Source: JALOLV01 sp046295175 (lineage in GTDB: Bacteria; Bacteroidota; Bacteroidia; Cytophagales; Spirosomataceae). Taken from it: a DNA stretch of 64,000 nucleotides. Of the stretch, positions 1 to 12,400 are shown in pieces (the stretch's first letter is position 1; each line of letters starts with the position of its first letter). The notes beneath the pieces are model-generated. The model was not told the DNA's origin and ran no database searches. It saw only the letters and a program-made list of their open reading frames with translations. The stretch lies in contig JBKBNY010000001.1 of NCBI GenBank assembly GCA_046295175.1, forward strand, positions 496,001-560,000. Reading direction: 5' to 3'. The position numbers and the translations under genes are program-made.

Positions 1-1986
1 GCGGTCTTCGTCTGAAAGGCTCGCCAAATAAGTTTCGTACTTTTTCTTATCGGCTTCGGTAACTGCAAATCTATCGTAGCTATTGTAGAAGTCTTTCATG
101 GTAGAATCTGCCTCAACGACCGTCTGCTTAATATCTGTTTTGTTACGCATATTGCTCAAAGTCTGGCGTTTTTCTTCGGCATCTTTACGCTGTGCCGACT
201 TCACGACTTCTGGGTTTTGTGTATCAATGCTGTACCAATCTACATTGGCAATCGCTTGGTCAACTGGCTCAACACCGTAGAACCAACCTTTCCAGAACCA
301 ATCTAAATCTACACCCGAGGCGTCTTCCATCGTACGGAAGAAATCAGCAGGAGTTGGGTGCTTAAATGCCCAGCGACGAGAATATTCTTTAAATGCGTAA
401 TCGAATAATTCACGACCCATGATGGTTTCACGGAGGATATTCAAGCCAGTTGCTGGTTTAGAATAAGCATTTGGCCCAAATGTACCCGGAATGATATTAT
501 CCGAACTCGACATGATTGGATTTTGCTTGCTGGCTTCGGTTTTCATATAGCTTGTGATAGACTGTGGCTCGATGCCAGTGGCTGGGAAGTTTCTATCCCA
601 TTCGAGGCAAGTTAAACCTTCTAAAAAGCTATTCAAACCTTCATCCATCCACGACCACTGACGCTCATCAGAATTGACAATCATCGGGAAGAAGTTATGC
701 CCTACTTCGTGGATAATTACCAAAATCAAGAAGTTTTTAGTTCCTTCTGAATACGTTCCGTCAGCTTCGGGTCTTGCTCCATTGAAACTCATCATTGGGT
801 ATTCCATACCACCCACTGTTCCGTGTACCGAATACGCCACTGGGTAAGGATACGCCACTGAGCGTTTTGAATAATTGACCAATGTATGAGCCACAACGCG
901 AGTAGAATACTGCCCCCAAAGTGGATTGGCTTCTTTTGGATACAACGACATCGCCCACACTTTTTTGCCTTCTACATCAACCTGCATGGCATCCCAAATG
1001 AACTTACGAGAACAGGCAAACGCAAAGTCACGAACATTTTTGGCTACGTAAACCCAAGTTTTTTTACCAGTTGGCTTGCCTTTCTCGGCAGCTTCGGCAT
1101 CGGCTTGCGTTACGATTTCGACTGGTGTTTTTGAGGTTTTAGCTTGCTCCAAACGCTTTTGCTGCGTTGTCGAAAGCACATCCTTCGGGTTTTGGAGTTC
1201 GCCAGTTGCTCCCAATACAAAATCATTAGGTACTGTGAGGGCTACTTTATAATCGCCAAACGGAAGTGTAAACTCGCCTTGACCCAAGAATTGTTTATGT
1301 TGCCAGCCGTTTACGTCATCGTAAACCGCCATGCGTGGAAACCACTGAGCAATTTCATAGAGCCAATTGCCATCTTTCGGGAAGAATTCGGCACCGCTAC
1401 GTCCGCCAACTTGCTTTAGGTCAATGATTTTGAAGTTCCAATCAATCTGAAACGTGATAGACTGCCCTTTCATCAATGGTACTGGCAAGTCGATACGCAT
1501 CATAGTACCGTTGATGGTGTTTCGCATATCTTTACCCAAAGCATCTTTTACTGCCGTAATGTTGTAGCCGTAGCCACGGTCGGCCTCCATATTATTGAGG
1601 GTACGTAGGCTCATGCCTTGCGTAGCATTGATAGACGACTGATTAGTGATATTTCCGTCGGAGTTTTTCTTGAAAACGTTTTGGTCGAGCTGCACCCACA
1701 AATAGCGGAGTTCTTCGGGGGCATTGTTGAAATATGTGATTTTTTCAGAACCTGTAATGGTCTGATTTTCGTCATTCAACTCGGCTTTGATGTCGTAATC
1801 AGCTTTTTGTTGCCAGTAATCTCTACCCGGAGCCCCAGAGGCTGTTCGGTAGGTATTAGGGGTTGGTAGCATCGCACCCATTTGCTCAAAACGGGTGTTG
1901 GCGTTGTATTGGGTCGAAGCCTGCTGTGCCATCAATCCACTGATTAACAAGCAGATAGCTCCCAAAAATGAGGATAACTTCTTCAT
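1..1986 (-). CDS. M1 family metallopeptidase (3' end outside window)
   Basis: Zinc-dependent aminopeptidase of the M1 (gluzincin) family, probably exported to the periplasm or cell surface. A hydrophobic signal peptide opens the protein (MKKLSSFLGAICLLISGLMAQ), followed by the beta-sandwich N-domain. The zinc site is intact: HEVGH at residues 426-430 and the third ligand Glu449, exactly 18 residues after the second His, within WMDEGLNSF. The substrate-anchoring exopeptidase motif reads GGMEY at 392-396, instead of the usual GxMEN. The reading frame is open to base 1, giving 662 visible residues, so the C-terminus lies beyond the window. The start is the ATG at 1984-1986, directly before the signal peptide. 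It faces away from the 2.7-21.5 kb operon and probably once followed atpZ on the same strand. Family certain; substrate unknown. Confidence 0.93.
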   Translation of the reverse strand, partial: MKKLSSFLGAICLLISGLMAQQASTQYNANTRFEQMGAMLPTPNTYRTASGAPGRDYWQQKADYDIKAELNDENQTITGSEKITYFNNAPEELRYLWVQLDQNVFKKNSDGNITNQSSINATQGMSLRTLNNMEADRGYGYNITAVKDALGKDMRNTINGTMMRIDLPVPLMKGQSITFQIDWNFKIIDLKQVGGRSGAEFFPKDGNWLYEIAQWFPRMAVYDDVNGWQHKQFLGQGEFTLPFGDYKVALTVPNDFVLGATGELQNPKDVLSTTQQKRLEQAKTSKTPVEIVTQADAEAAEKGKPTGKKTWVYVAKNVRDFAFACSRKFIWDAMQVDVEGKKVWAMSLYPKEANPLWGQYSTRVVAHTLVNYSKRSVAYPYPVAYSVHGTVGGMEYPMMSFNGARPEADGTYSEGTKNFLILVIIHEVGHNFFPMIVNSDERQWSWMDEGLNSFLEGLTCLEWDRNFPATGIEPQSITSYMKTEASKQNPIMSSSDNIIPGTFGPNAYSKPATGLNILRETIMGRELFDYAFKEYSRRWAFKHPTPADFFRTMEDASGVDLDWFWKGWFYGVEPVDQAIANVDWYSIDTQNPEVVKSAQRKDAEEKRQTLSNMRNKTDIKQTVVEADSTMKDFYNSYDRFAVTEADKKKYETYLASLSDEDR

Positions 1987-2668
1987 TAGTTTGTTTGAGA
2001 ATGATTAAAAAAGCAAGTTAGGAAAATATCTTGGATGTTGGTAATGAGCAGTTAAAAAATCACTCAATTGAGGTGAGTGAATTAATTTTCATTATTTATT
2101 GAATTTATTATTTATTTAGAATTTTCAATAATAAACAGTGATTTAATTTAAAAATATAAGGTATAAATTTAATATATTGACATAACTATCCTTGAATCCG
2201 TGACAAAGTTATGTGCTAAAATTGTAAATTTATAAGCCTAAAGGTTACGCCTGCCAAAGATTCCTTACCTTAAATTCTAATTCATCCATCAAATAAAGTT
2301 TTCGTAAAAATTTCAATATATATCTTTAAATAAATTTGGATTTAGATATTTAATCTTTTAATTTGCTCAAAACAATCATACCATTTATGAAAATTTGCCT
2401 ATTTAGAAGTAATAAAACTGTTGGTTATTAATCATCTTCGATTGGGCTAATCTTTCAGAAACACTTCCCATATATTCTCAAAAAGTATATCACACCAAAA
2501 AGATTTAATACCACCGCTTCATTCTATTAGTTGTGACTTTTTAAAAAATCTGAATGAGTTTGTTGCTCATCAAAAGCTTGTATTTGAGCTTTTGGCTGTG
2601 TTACCTATGCCATTCTGCTATAATTGATTGGATTACCTATCAAATTTTAAACGTTAGACTAAAAAGGT
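1987..2668. other. 682-bp AT-rich intergenic region with no gene
   Basis: No convincing reading frame is present. The region separates the divergent M1 peptidase and the surface operon, so it must hold both promoters, but I see no clear TTTG/TAnnTTTG pair. It contains the left copy of a 107-bp direct repeat (2024-2130) and several hairpins: arms ACATAACT/AGTTATGT around 2180-2217, and CAAAAGCT/AGCTTTTG at 2571-2578 and 2587-2594, the latter about 75 bp before the first operon gene. Confidence 0.6.
2024..2130. repeat. Left copy of 107-bp direct repeat flanking the surface operon
   Basis: It aligns without gaps to 21625-21731, with 93 of 107 positions identical by hand count. It contains the palindrome CTCAATTGAG and an AT-rich hairpin whose arms are TATTGAA and TTCAATA. 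Two blocks of 27-28 bases are identical in both copies. The copies have the same orientation and bracket the 2669-21508 operon. Confidence 0.85.
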
Positions 2669-4369
2669 ATGAGTAAAATCTTTACCTGCTTCATTTATTT
2701 AAGCTTATTTATAACTCTTGGTGTCAATGCCCAAAATGTTGACATTGAGAAACTGACTAAGAAAGATAGGCTCAAAATAAATGGTGCCTTCAATGCCAAC
2801 ACGGTTTATAATTCGCAGAGGTTTCAAGGGATGCCTCCGTTGAGTTACTTTTTAAGCGGAACTATCAATTTCAGTATCTGGGACTTTCAAATGCCTTTGG
2901 TTGTAAATTATTCAAATCGAAAATTTACGTACAGCCAGCCATTTTCTTACAATTTTGTTTCGTTAAGACCTACCTACAAGTGGGCTTCTGCAGAAATCGG
3001 GACTGGTTACACTACATTCTCCCCGTATTCATTGAATGGCCATCAATACCAAGGAATTGGGCTGAAATTGACTCCCCAAAAATGGGACATCAGCTTGATG
3101 TATGGTCGGTTATTTAAATCAAACAACGGAGATGCCGCAAACCCATCGAATTATAAACGAATGGGTATGGGACTCAAAACGGTTTATAGGGGTGATAAAT
3201 ACTCTTTGGGTTTTACACTTTTCAATGCCGATGACCAAGTCAACTCACTCTCTATATCTGACAGTTTGAAACCTCAGCCTAAAGAAAACATGGTTGTAGG
3301 TTTGGAGTTTGGCACGACCTTACTCAGAAGATTCCAGTTGAGTGTTGATTATCATTCGAGTTCGATAAATCCCGATAAAAATCAAATCGGAATCAGTAAT
3401 AATTCAAATAAGGCAATTTCTGCTTTATTTCTTAACCGAAACTCAAATGTGCAATCTTATGAAAGCTACAAGATAGGCTTAAATACTAACCTTATTAAGA
3501 CGAATACTTTGGTTGGTATTAGCTTTCAGAAAGTTGACCCCGACTACACAACCTTTGGGGGCTATTATTTTGTCAATAATTTTCAAAATCTCACGCTTAA
3601 TCTTACCCAAAATTTTTTCAAAAACAAAGTAAGTTTAGCAGCTAATGCGGGCTTTCAGCAAGATAATATCATGCCACAACAATCATCAACCCAAAACAGA
3701 TTTGTTGGCAACTTAGACTTAGGTGTCAGACCTACCGAAAAATTGAATATTAACTTTAGCTTCTCAAATTTCACCTCTTATTCATTTATCAGAACAGCCT
3801 TTGATGAAATCAGGAAGCTGAATCCATTCGAACAATTAGATACACTTAACTATCGCCAAATCAACCAAAGTCTATCTACAAATATCAATTACGATTTTGA
3901 AAAAACTGAAGATACTCAAAAAGGGATTCATTTCGATTTGGCAGTAATGCAATCTGTCAATAGACAAGGAGAAATCGTCAGGTTAGGTCAAAAATCTGGG
4001 TTTATCAATTCAAATATTCTTTATTCACAGTCTGCTATTCGCAAAGGGCAAGGTACCAGTTTGGGGCTTAACACCAGTATTAATACAGTAGGTATAGAAA
4101 ACTCCTACTCGGTGGGGCCAATAGCTAACTTACAAAAAAACTTTATCAAGAATAAGTTAATTACAAACTCTTCGCTTTCATATGTGTATTCGCGAGATAC
4201 CGCTTCAAAGAGCAATGCTGGAGCAGCCAATATTAGAGCCACTGCCAGCTATAATATTGATAAATTCCAGACTTTGACGTGTAACTTGGGAGTATCAAGT
4301 ATTAAAAGTAGTGGATACGATAACAAAACCTTTGTTTCATTAACCTTAGGTTACTCAAGCAGATTTTAA
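2669..4369 (+). CDS. Exported outer-membrane beta-barrel-like protein, first gene of surface operon
   Basis: I do not recognise a named family. The 566-residue protein has a signal peptide (cleavage after about residue 21, GVNA/QN) and then an almost continuous series of amphipathic beta-strand segments rich in Tyr, Phe, Asn and Gly, with polar turns. It ends in YSSRF, an aromatic C-terminal residue as in many outer-membrane barrels. There is no plug domain or TonB box, so it is not an obvious TonB-dependent receptor, and it is much longer than PorP/SprF proteins (about 300-340 residues). It lies 33 bp before the TANFOR gene and is probably co-transcribed with the five genes that follow. It may be the outer-membrane anchor or channel for those products; that role is inference. 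Confidence 0.75.
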   Translation: MSKIFTCFIYLSLFITLGVNAQNVDIEKLTKKDRLKINGAFNANTVYNSQRFQGMPPLSYFLSGTINFSIWDFQMPLVVNYSNRKFTYSQPFSYNFVSLRPTYKWASAEIGTGYTTFSPYSLNGHQYQGIGLKLTPQKWDISLMYGRLFKSNNGDAANPSNYKRMGMGLKTVYRGDKYSLGFTLFNADDQVNSLSISDSLKPQPKENMVVGLEFGTTLLRRFQLSVDYHSSSINPDKNQIGISNNSNKAISALFLNRNSNVQSYESYKIGLNTNLIKTNTLVGISFQKVDPDYTTFGGYYFVNNFQNLTLNLTQNFFKNKVSLAANAGFQQDNIMPQQSSTQNRFVGNLDLGVRPTEKLNINFSFSNFTSYSFIRTAFDEIRKLNPFEQLDTLNYRQINQSLSTNINYDFEKTEDTQKGIHFDLAVMQSVNRQGEIVRLGQKSGFINSNILYSQSAIRKGQGTSLGLNTSINTVGIENSYSVGPIANLQKNFIKNKLITNSSLSYVYSRDTASKSNAGAANIRATASYNIDKFQTLTCNLGVSSIKSSGYDNKTFVSLTLGYSSRF

Positions 4370-4402
4370 CTGAGCATAACATTACCTATTTCATCATCAA
4401 AA

Positions 4403-6370
4403 ATGAAAAGAACAATCTGTATTATATTGGTTTATAGCCTGTTTTGTATCAAACAGACAACTTTAGCTCAGCTTTTTCCGGTACAGGCAACTATTAATCT
4501 TAAAACACCCTATCCGATATATTTACCCGAATACGCAGACGCTACCGGAGACCGACTCAGCATGAAGGTGTTATTACGAGATTTGAAACTTGGCCCTACT
4601 CAGGTATATTTTAATTTCAGAATCTCTGGAAACTCAGTTTCATTCTCAAACCGACCAATCTTAACCAATAAGCCAACATTCTTACTACAACCCGGAGTAT
4701 CGCGTACGTTTACACAGGGCGAGTTGGCTTCTTATTTCAGTGCAGAAAACCTATTGGTTTCACCAGCACAATATGCAGCCCAGCTACCCGAAGGAATGTA
4801 CACTTTTAGTGTTGAGGTCATAGATGTGCAGACCAATAAGCCTATTTCGATTTTAGAACAAGCCCCGCCAGTTTGGTTATTTGTCAATGACCCTCCTATA
4901 TTGGTTAGCCCTGCAAACAAAATCAATGAGAAAGTGACAAATCCGCAAAACGTTATTTTTCAGTGGACACCAAGGCACAGACAGGCCCTCACCGTCGAAT
5001 ATGAGTTTACACTAACTGAAATCATAGAGCCAAATGGTTTTAACGGGAATCCTCAAAATTTCTTTTTGGCACAACCTGCCTATTTCAAAACAAGGACACC
5101 AAATACAACTCTCATTTATAATCCAGGTTACCCACCACTTGTAGAGGGTCGTTTGTATGCATTTAGGGTACAGGCTTTGGCTCGGCAGGGGGTCTCAAAT
5201 GTTGGGGTGTTTCGAAATAATGGGTACAGCGAAATATTTACATTCAGATACGGGGAACAAAATATTGCCCCTAAAATGCTCTCTGCTAAATGGGGAAACG
5301 ATGGTTTAATCGAACTTACTTGGGAAAGCCGACCTATGCACGTGAGATTTGACATGAGGACTTCGGTTTATGACCCAAAAAATAAGGCATATATCCAGAG
5401 TGCTGTAATACCTATTTTTAGAAATAATCTCGGTCAAGTGGTAAAAAATGGGCTTACCTATTCAATGAAGATGGCAGGTAATTTTGCGAGCCAATATTCT
5501 TTTAATGTTGGTGGTATTAGTGCTGAAGTATCTGACCGAATGCTATACTCCAATTCGATAGAATTAATACCTTTTTTTGGTGAATTAAACATCGCATCTA
5601 TCAAAAAAGACCTAAATGATTATGTATTTTCGATTTCGGGTAAAAGCCGTAAGAAAAACCCTAATCCGCTGGTATCAACTTGTACCAACCCGAATGTAAG
5701 TCCTACCGATATGACATCCAACAGCATTGTAAAGGGCGACATCCTATATGCTGGTGGTAGCGAAGTTGAAGTAATAGATAACGAAACCGCCAAAGTAATC
5801 ATCAAGGTTGCGGGGGTACAGACTCCAATTACACTTAAAATGTTTTACTCTCCCGATTTCAAAATCAATCAGTATAATGAGGTCATTGCAGGTTATCTGA
5901 GCAGCACGCCAACCAATCATAGGATTACTTTGATTAACAGTAATATAAACCAAAGCGGAGATAATAATGCACTTCCTACAGAAATTATAAAAATGGGATT
6001 TGAGATAGATTCACTCAAAATACTCGCTAATAATTCTTTCGATAAAACATCAGATTTGATTCAGACCTCATTCAGAAATAGTACACTAACTTCTGAAATA
6101 CAAAAGGGAATAGGACAGCTCAAGTTATTTCTGGTTCAAAAACGGTCAGAGATTCAGAAAACTATCGGTCAACTTGATACTTTGGAAGGAAAAAGTGGTA
6201 ATACTTCAGAGCAGATAGCCTCTATCAGAAGTTTGAAAAATCAACTGAGTACACAACAATCCGAGAATCAAACAAACATTACGACGATAGAGAATTTCGA
6301 GAAAACATACACGGGAGTTTCTGCAACGACATATTCAAGACTCACAAAGGCATTGTTTGGTATCAAATAA
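4403..6370 (+). CDS. TANFOR domain-containing exported protein
   Basis: The protein has 655 residues, with a signal peptide ending near TTLAQ. The N-terminal 300 residues match what I know of the Bacteroidota TANFOR domain family: FPVQATINLKTPYPIYLPEY near the start, then DRLSMKVLLRDL, LPEGMYTFSVEVID, and NDPPILVSPAN followed by FQWTPRHRQ, which opens a fibronectin-III-like section. After residue 420 the composition changes, and the last 120 residues (EIQKGIGQLKLFLVQKRSEI onward) form a predicted coiled coil. The family has no assigned biochemical function that I know of. Gaps to neighbours are 33 and 42 bp, in an operon where every product is exported. The coiled coil could pair with the giant coiled-coil protein encoded next; this is inference. 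Confidence 0.88.
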   Translation: MKRTICIILVYSLFCIKQTTLAQLFPVQATINLKTPYPIYLPEYADATGDRLSMKVLLRDLKLGPTQVYFNFRISGNSVSFSNRPILTNKPTFLLQPGVSRTFTQGELASYFSAENLLVSPAQYAAQLPEGMYTFSVEVIDVQTNKPISILEQAPPVWLFVNDPPILVSPANKINEKVTNPQNVIFQWTPRHRQALTVEYEFTLTEIIEPNGFNGNPQNFFLAQPAYFKTRTPNTTLIYNPGYPPLVEGRLYAFRVQALARQGVSNVGVFRNNGYSEIFTFRYGEQNIAPKMLSAKWGNDGLIELTWESRPMHVRFDMRTSVYDPKNKAYIQSAVIPIFRNNLGQVVKNGLTYSMKMAGNFASQYSFNVGGISAEVSDRMLYSNSIELIPFFGELNIASIKKDLNDYVFSISGKSRKKNPNPLVSTCTNPNVSPTDMTSNSIVKGDILYAGGSEVEVIDNETAKVIIKVAGVQTPITLKMFYSPDFKINQYNEVIAGYLSSTPTNHRITLINSNINQSGDNNALPTEIIKMGFEIDSLKILANNSFDKTSDLIQTSFRNSTLTSEIQKGIGQLKLFLVQKRSEIQKTIGQLDTLEGKSGNTSEQIASIRSLKNQLSTQQSENQTNITTIENFEKTYTGVSATTYSRLTKALFGIK

Positions 6371-6412
6371 TGACAACCGAAAACCATATATAAGCTATTA
6401 AAACAGTGATTT

Positions 6413-9400
6413 ATGAAAAAATATTTTAAATACCTGATATATCAACTTTGTCTCTTTGGTGCGAGTTACGCTATTGCACATGAAGACGACAAATTACCAG
6501 GTGGTTCGAACAATGCGAAGCCTGCGTTTAGCATCAATAAATCTACCGCAAACAAGACTTTTGAATCGCTCGAAAACTCTTTAAATAATGTAATAAATAC
6601 AGTACATCAAGAGCAGTATTTACAACTCGTAGAAACGAAGCAGATGCCAAAAGGCAATTTATCTCAAGATGCCTTGAATGCTCAAAGACTATTCAACGAT
6701 TTAGAAAAAAACCAAAAAATAATAAGTAATATCTCGCCAAGTACCTTGCAGGCATTACCCGTAGCTATGCCTATGCTTGGTACATCTAAAGCTTTGATTG
6801 CTATCAAGTCTGCGAAAATTATGCCTACTCATGCCGAATTAGAAGTTTATGTGCGGCTTTACATCGGCGACCAAGAGTTTTATTTTGGGAATGATAAAGT
6901 TAAATATGCTTACAATTCGGGCTTTGCCGATAAGTCAAGTTTGGTTTTACTTGGCAAACAAGACTATACAACTAAGCATTTTGCACTAACTCTGTCGGGA
7001 GTACCACTCGGCAGTGCTCCAACCCCCGAAACCACACAAATCAATATTAACTGCGGTAATTTTGAGAATTTGGTAATCAAAGGTAAATTTAATCTAAACT
7101 CAGACCTCTACACTGCTTTAGATAGTCAGGGGCATCAGAGTAGTGGAGCTATTACATCAAATGTCAACATGACAGTTACTGATTTAAGTAAAATCAGTAT
7201 AAAAATTGTCAATCTTACTGCTTTTTCGTTAAAAAAATCGGCTTCTAAGGTTGGTTTTTTGGTCAGTGAGGCCGAAATAGACATGAGTGAAAAAAATAAT
7301 GTAAGTAGTGATGCTACAAATTTTTTAGTTACCAACGTACTCGAAAAATCACAATCATCGGCAAGTAACCAGTGGATGGGCTTCTATGCAAAAACTTTAG
7401 CATTGTACTTACCAATGCACTATATCTCTACCACTGCAAATGATATTAAAAACAAAGTAAAAAAAGCCCGAACCAAAGTAGATGCCAGTGATTTGGTAAT
7501 TGATGATTCGGGGCTATACTTCAAGTATAACAAAGAGAATCCACAACCCGACTCTAAACTAATGGGCATTGGGTTTAAACTCACAAAATTAGATGTTGTA
7601 ATTAAAAAATCTGTTTTTGAAAAATTTGACACTGAAGGGCTTCTGGCTAATCCATTCACGCTTAGTAGCCTAATTGCACGGGCGAGCAATAACACTACGA
7701 ATCCAAAAGGCAAAGGAGGGCCAAATCCTTATGAGTATAGCGAGTTTTTATTTGATAGCGACAATACCGAGACACTACCAGTAGCCGAAAGTGAAAACTA
7801 TCAAATCAATGGCCCGATGAGTGGAACCGATGAGCCTTCCTTTAAGCTAAATTACAGAGGCAGAGGCCTTTTATCATTATTTGGTGGTAGCACTGCACCC
7901 AATCCAAACTCCGAATTTGGCATGCAAAGACCCGACCCAATTTGGTTTGGGATAACGCCCATGATACGCCTCAATGGTAAAATGAACATTGGTGCAAGCA
8001 AAGGCGAAACGGGTATTTCTATAACCAGTGGTGCTACTGGTTCAGATTTTTCGGGGTTAATCCTCGAATACGAGAATCTACTTTTGGAATGGAACTCAGG
8101 CCCAAAGTTTATGTTCGACCGAATCTCACTTGAAGCGTCAGGTTCTTTACTCGACCTTCCAGTTGGTATAAACTCTGTCATAGCGACATACGACAAAGAC
8201 AAACAGATAATCGCGATTGAGTTAGACTCTTACTTCGGTTTAGACAAACTCTCGCCCAAGTTACCAAGAATCGAAGGAGTGATGACTTTCAATGTCAACT
8301 ATGGATTTGATAAATCTGGAAATATCTTCGGAACCTTCGAAAGCTGGACATTTGACAGACTTAAACTCGATGGGCAAGTAGGTCCATTGAGAGTTGCGGG
8401 TGTACTCACGCTCGATATTAACAAAAAAGAGGCTGAATTTAACAGTAAACTCTTGGTAAGAGGCTCTGTAGAGATAACTTCAGATTACAAATTTTTACAA
8501 AAGTTCAATGGTAATTTCATCTTTGGGCTTAGTGTCAATAAATACACATTTTTCTACTTTGATGCCCTCTTGTACATCCAAAAAGGTTACCCAATCGGTA
8601 CAACGGGCATGCAAATCAATGGATTTGGCTTGGGCTGCTTTTATAATATGAAAAAAGTACCTGGCCAAACCAGCAATTACTCACTTTCTGGGGCAAAATA
8701 TGCTCCATCGGTCAATTACCACGGGGGTTTAATAGTCATTGGTGTAAGTGATATACCCACCAAAGGGCGGTATTTTCAAGGATACGCAGGTTTCGATATA
8801 AATTTCGGCCCTGGATGGAGCTTGGCTAATATCGGGATATTTGCCGGAGCTAAATTTGGCTCAAGCAATTCTGTAATTAGCAAAGACGGGATTTCTCGAA
8901 ATATGGTAAAGAAAAAAGCTATCGAGCAGCCTCGTACCGATGCCAACGCCAAACTTGATAAATATACGAGTATTAGAGCCGAGTATGACAACGCAACAAC
9001 AGATGCCGCAAAACAAGCAGTACTAAAAAAATACGGCCTTGCTGACGAAAAAGCCCTGAAAGCTAAAGAAGAAAAAGCAAAATATAACATTGAGCAGGTT
9101 AAAAAGAAAGAAGAAGAAGAAGCATTTAGAAAAGAACAAGAACGATTTAAACAAGAAGCTCAGGCAAAACTCAACAAGATTCTCGAAGCCGAACAAGCCC
9201 AAATAAATGCCGAAAAAGACCTCAAAAGAAAACGTGAGGAGTTGTTAGCAAAGAAAGAAGAAATAGAGAAATCTAAAGGGAAAGAGACCGAAATAAACAA
9301 TAAGATTAAGAATTTTAATTCTGAAATAAGTAGTATTAATAAAACTTTGGAGGCTGCTAAAAGGAATCAACCAACCAAAGCCCAAAGAGACGAAGTTCAG

Positions 9401-12400
9401 AAAAAATACAATACTGCAATTGTTCAGCTTGCAGGAGCTAAGGCACAGTCAAAAAAGCTTAAAGACCTATTAGCGATTGCTGAGAAGAAAAATCCAAAAA
9501 GTGAATCAATCATTGCACAAATCAACGCTTTGAAATCTCAAATTGTTAGCTACGAGAAAGATATAAACTCTTTAGAAACGCAGATAAACGCAACTCTCAA
9601 TGAGTTAAATAAATATGCCGAAGCCGATAAAGCAGTGAACACCATCGAGAAAGAACTCTTTGCTAAACAAAATGAGTTAAACAATTCTCAAAATGAGCTA
9701 AATGCTGTTAAAAATTTAGAAAAAGAATACAAAGATTTACAAAAAGCCGAAAAAGAAGCCGATGCTCTGGCAAGTAAAAAAGCCAAAGAGTTTAACGACA
9801 TCAATAATACCGATGCACTCAAAGAAGAAATCAATCTTGCATTAAAAGAAGGTATTGAGGATGTTCAAAAAGAACTTATCGGCAAAACATTTAAGGGTAC
9901 AGATGGTGTAGAGTATCGCTTAGACCAAATATGTTCGTCAGCGTCATCGGATGCGTGCCAGCGGGCAGTATCAAAAATGACACCCGCCCAAAAACAACTT
10001 TACGGCTCTATCATTGATAAGCAGAAAATGCTCGAAGAGCAGCAAAAGATGTTTGCCCAAATCAATACCAATAAAGAGCTGCAAGCCACAATGGATAAGG
10101 TGAATGCCATTTTGGCAAACAAGAAGAAGAACGACCCCGTAGTGTTTACAATCAAGCAACCCGAATACGTAACAAAACTACTCACCGAAGTTCAGGCCAA
10201 ATGGCTTAACTTTAACTACGAAAGTACCAAAAAGACCCTCACAGATATGAGGAAAAAAATCTTTGATGACATTAGTAACGCCGAAAAAAATGTAACCCAA
10301 ACAGAAAGCGATGCCCGCAAAGCCATTGAAGCCTCTAAAAAAGATGTTCCAGAATTAGACCCTAATCTTTCTTTTGACCAAAACCGAAAAATATTAGCAG
10401 AAAAGATAATAAATCTAAAGTCTGGCAAAGACTTATTAGGAAGAGGGATTGGTCCTAAAGAGAGGGCAAGAATCGCTCTCGATGCCATTTTGAAAGTCAG
10501 TGATGCACAAAAAGCCCTCGAACTAAAAAATAAAGCCAAATCACAAGCCCTCAGTATTTTTGAGACCGACGAGCAGTTTAAGGTATTTATTTCGATGATT
10601 GTCAGCGAGAAACTCTCTACTGGTTTGCAAAATTTATCATTGTCTGAAATTGACGAACGAATATCGGCTCACGAAATAGCGGCAACAGCCGCCAAAATGA
10701 GACTCAATGGCGATTATGAGAAAACTAAAAACGAAATAGGCGTCAAGCAAGAAAACTTCGATAACACCAAGAGTAAAAATGTCACTTTTAATGGTAAGCC
10801 AGTGAATGCGGCAGATATTGCCACAGAGTTACAGAAAAAAGGAATAATTCTAATAGTATTTAATACAGAAAAAGAATATGACGATGAAATAGCTCGTTTA
10901 ACATCAACTACTGGTAAAACTCCAGAACAAATCGAAATCGATAAAGCAAAAATACTTGCTTATGAATACAGAAAAAATGAAAATGAGTTGAGTAAATCTA
11001 AAAAAATCATTGATACTATCGAAGACGAAATTAATTACAAACAAAGTATCGAGATTCTTAAGCTAACTGATATCGCCAGTGTCAAGGAGGCGTTTCAGAA
11101 AGAAAAGGTTAATTATGATAAACTAATCAAACTTGAAAAGGATTTAAATAAATCTAATGCACCTATTTTTTTTAAGAATCAAAATGATAAACAATTAGCC
11201 GATTCGAGAAAACGTTTGGAGTCCTTGCAAAAACTCATGGATGAATATGAGCAGGCTACTGAAAACATCAAACGAATAAAAAAACAAAACGGTGCCGCCT
11301 TAGCTTACGCAGAGCAACAACTATATGACCTCGAAATAGCTATTCAAAAAGCAAACGAGGCAGAGAAAGCCGATTATACACAACAGAAGGAAGAATTAGA
11401 ACGTAGGCTGGCTCGTCTTAGAGATATTGCCTACGTACAGCCCGACATTGACGAGTTGGCAGACGTACTACCCGAAGAACTTGAGAATATCAGAGATGCC
11501 GAAAGTGAAGATTTCGATGATATATCTACCGATGGTGCCTTTGCTATGATTAAGGCCTCAGCCAGTTACGATTTAGAGGCCAAAGAATTCCATTTAATGG
11601 CTTTGGCCTATATAAACATCGAACAGCCTTCTTCTACGATTCGAGGCAAAAGGAATTCGGCTGGATATGCCGGAGTTGTTGATATGTGTATTGGCTGCAA
11701 ATCAGGATTTCACCTCTGGGTTGGTACACCTGGGCAGCCCATTGAGGTCCAGATTGAACTAAAACCTGGTATGGGATTGATGGGTAGCATACAGCAAGAC
11801 ATTCAGTTTTATTTGATAGGCGGTTCTTTACCATCAGAACCAAGATTAATAAGTCGGGTGTATCCAGAAGGTATCCAGAAAGTTATCAACGAATTAAAAA
11901 ATGCGGGTAGGTTATCATTTACTCCATCCGAGGTACTCACAACTGCATACTCTAATGCCAGCAATGGGATTGGATTTGGATTTGCCTTTGACCAAAGCAA
12001 GACCAAAGATTCGCAGATTGGGCCACTCGCCTACAATATAGGGTACGGAATCGGTTTAGACCTTTTATTGGCATTTAATGACCCATGCTCACCGACCGGC
12101 TACTACGGAACTGGCACCCTCGCAGCGTACGCAAAGGGTAGTATCAGCTTTAAAGTATCATTTTGGGGAGCCAAGATAAATATTAAACTTTTAAGTGCTC
12201 AAGTCAGCTTAGTAATGGCCGGCGGAGTACCTGAGCCACTTTTCTTTAAGGGAAATGCCGATTTCAAATTTTCGGCACTTGGTGGAGCAGTCAGAGGAAG
12301 AGTTGGGGTTGATTTTAGTATCGGTAAACAATGTAGTTTAGCAGGTTTATTTGAAGGTGGACGACTCAATGTTTTTAATGAGATGCATATCGGAGACAAA

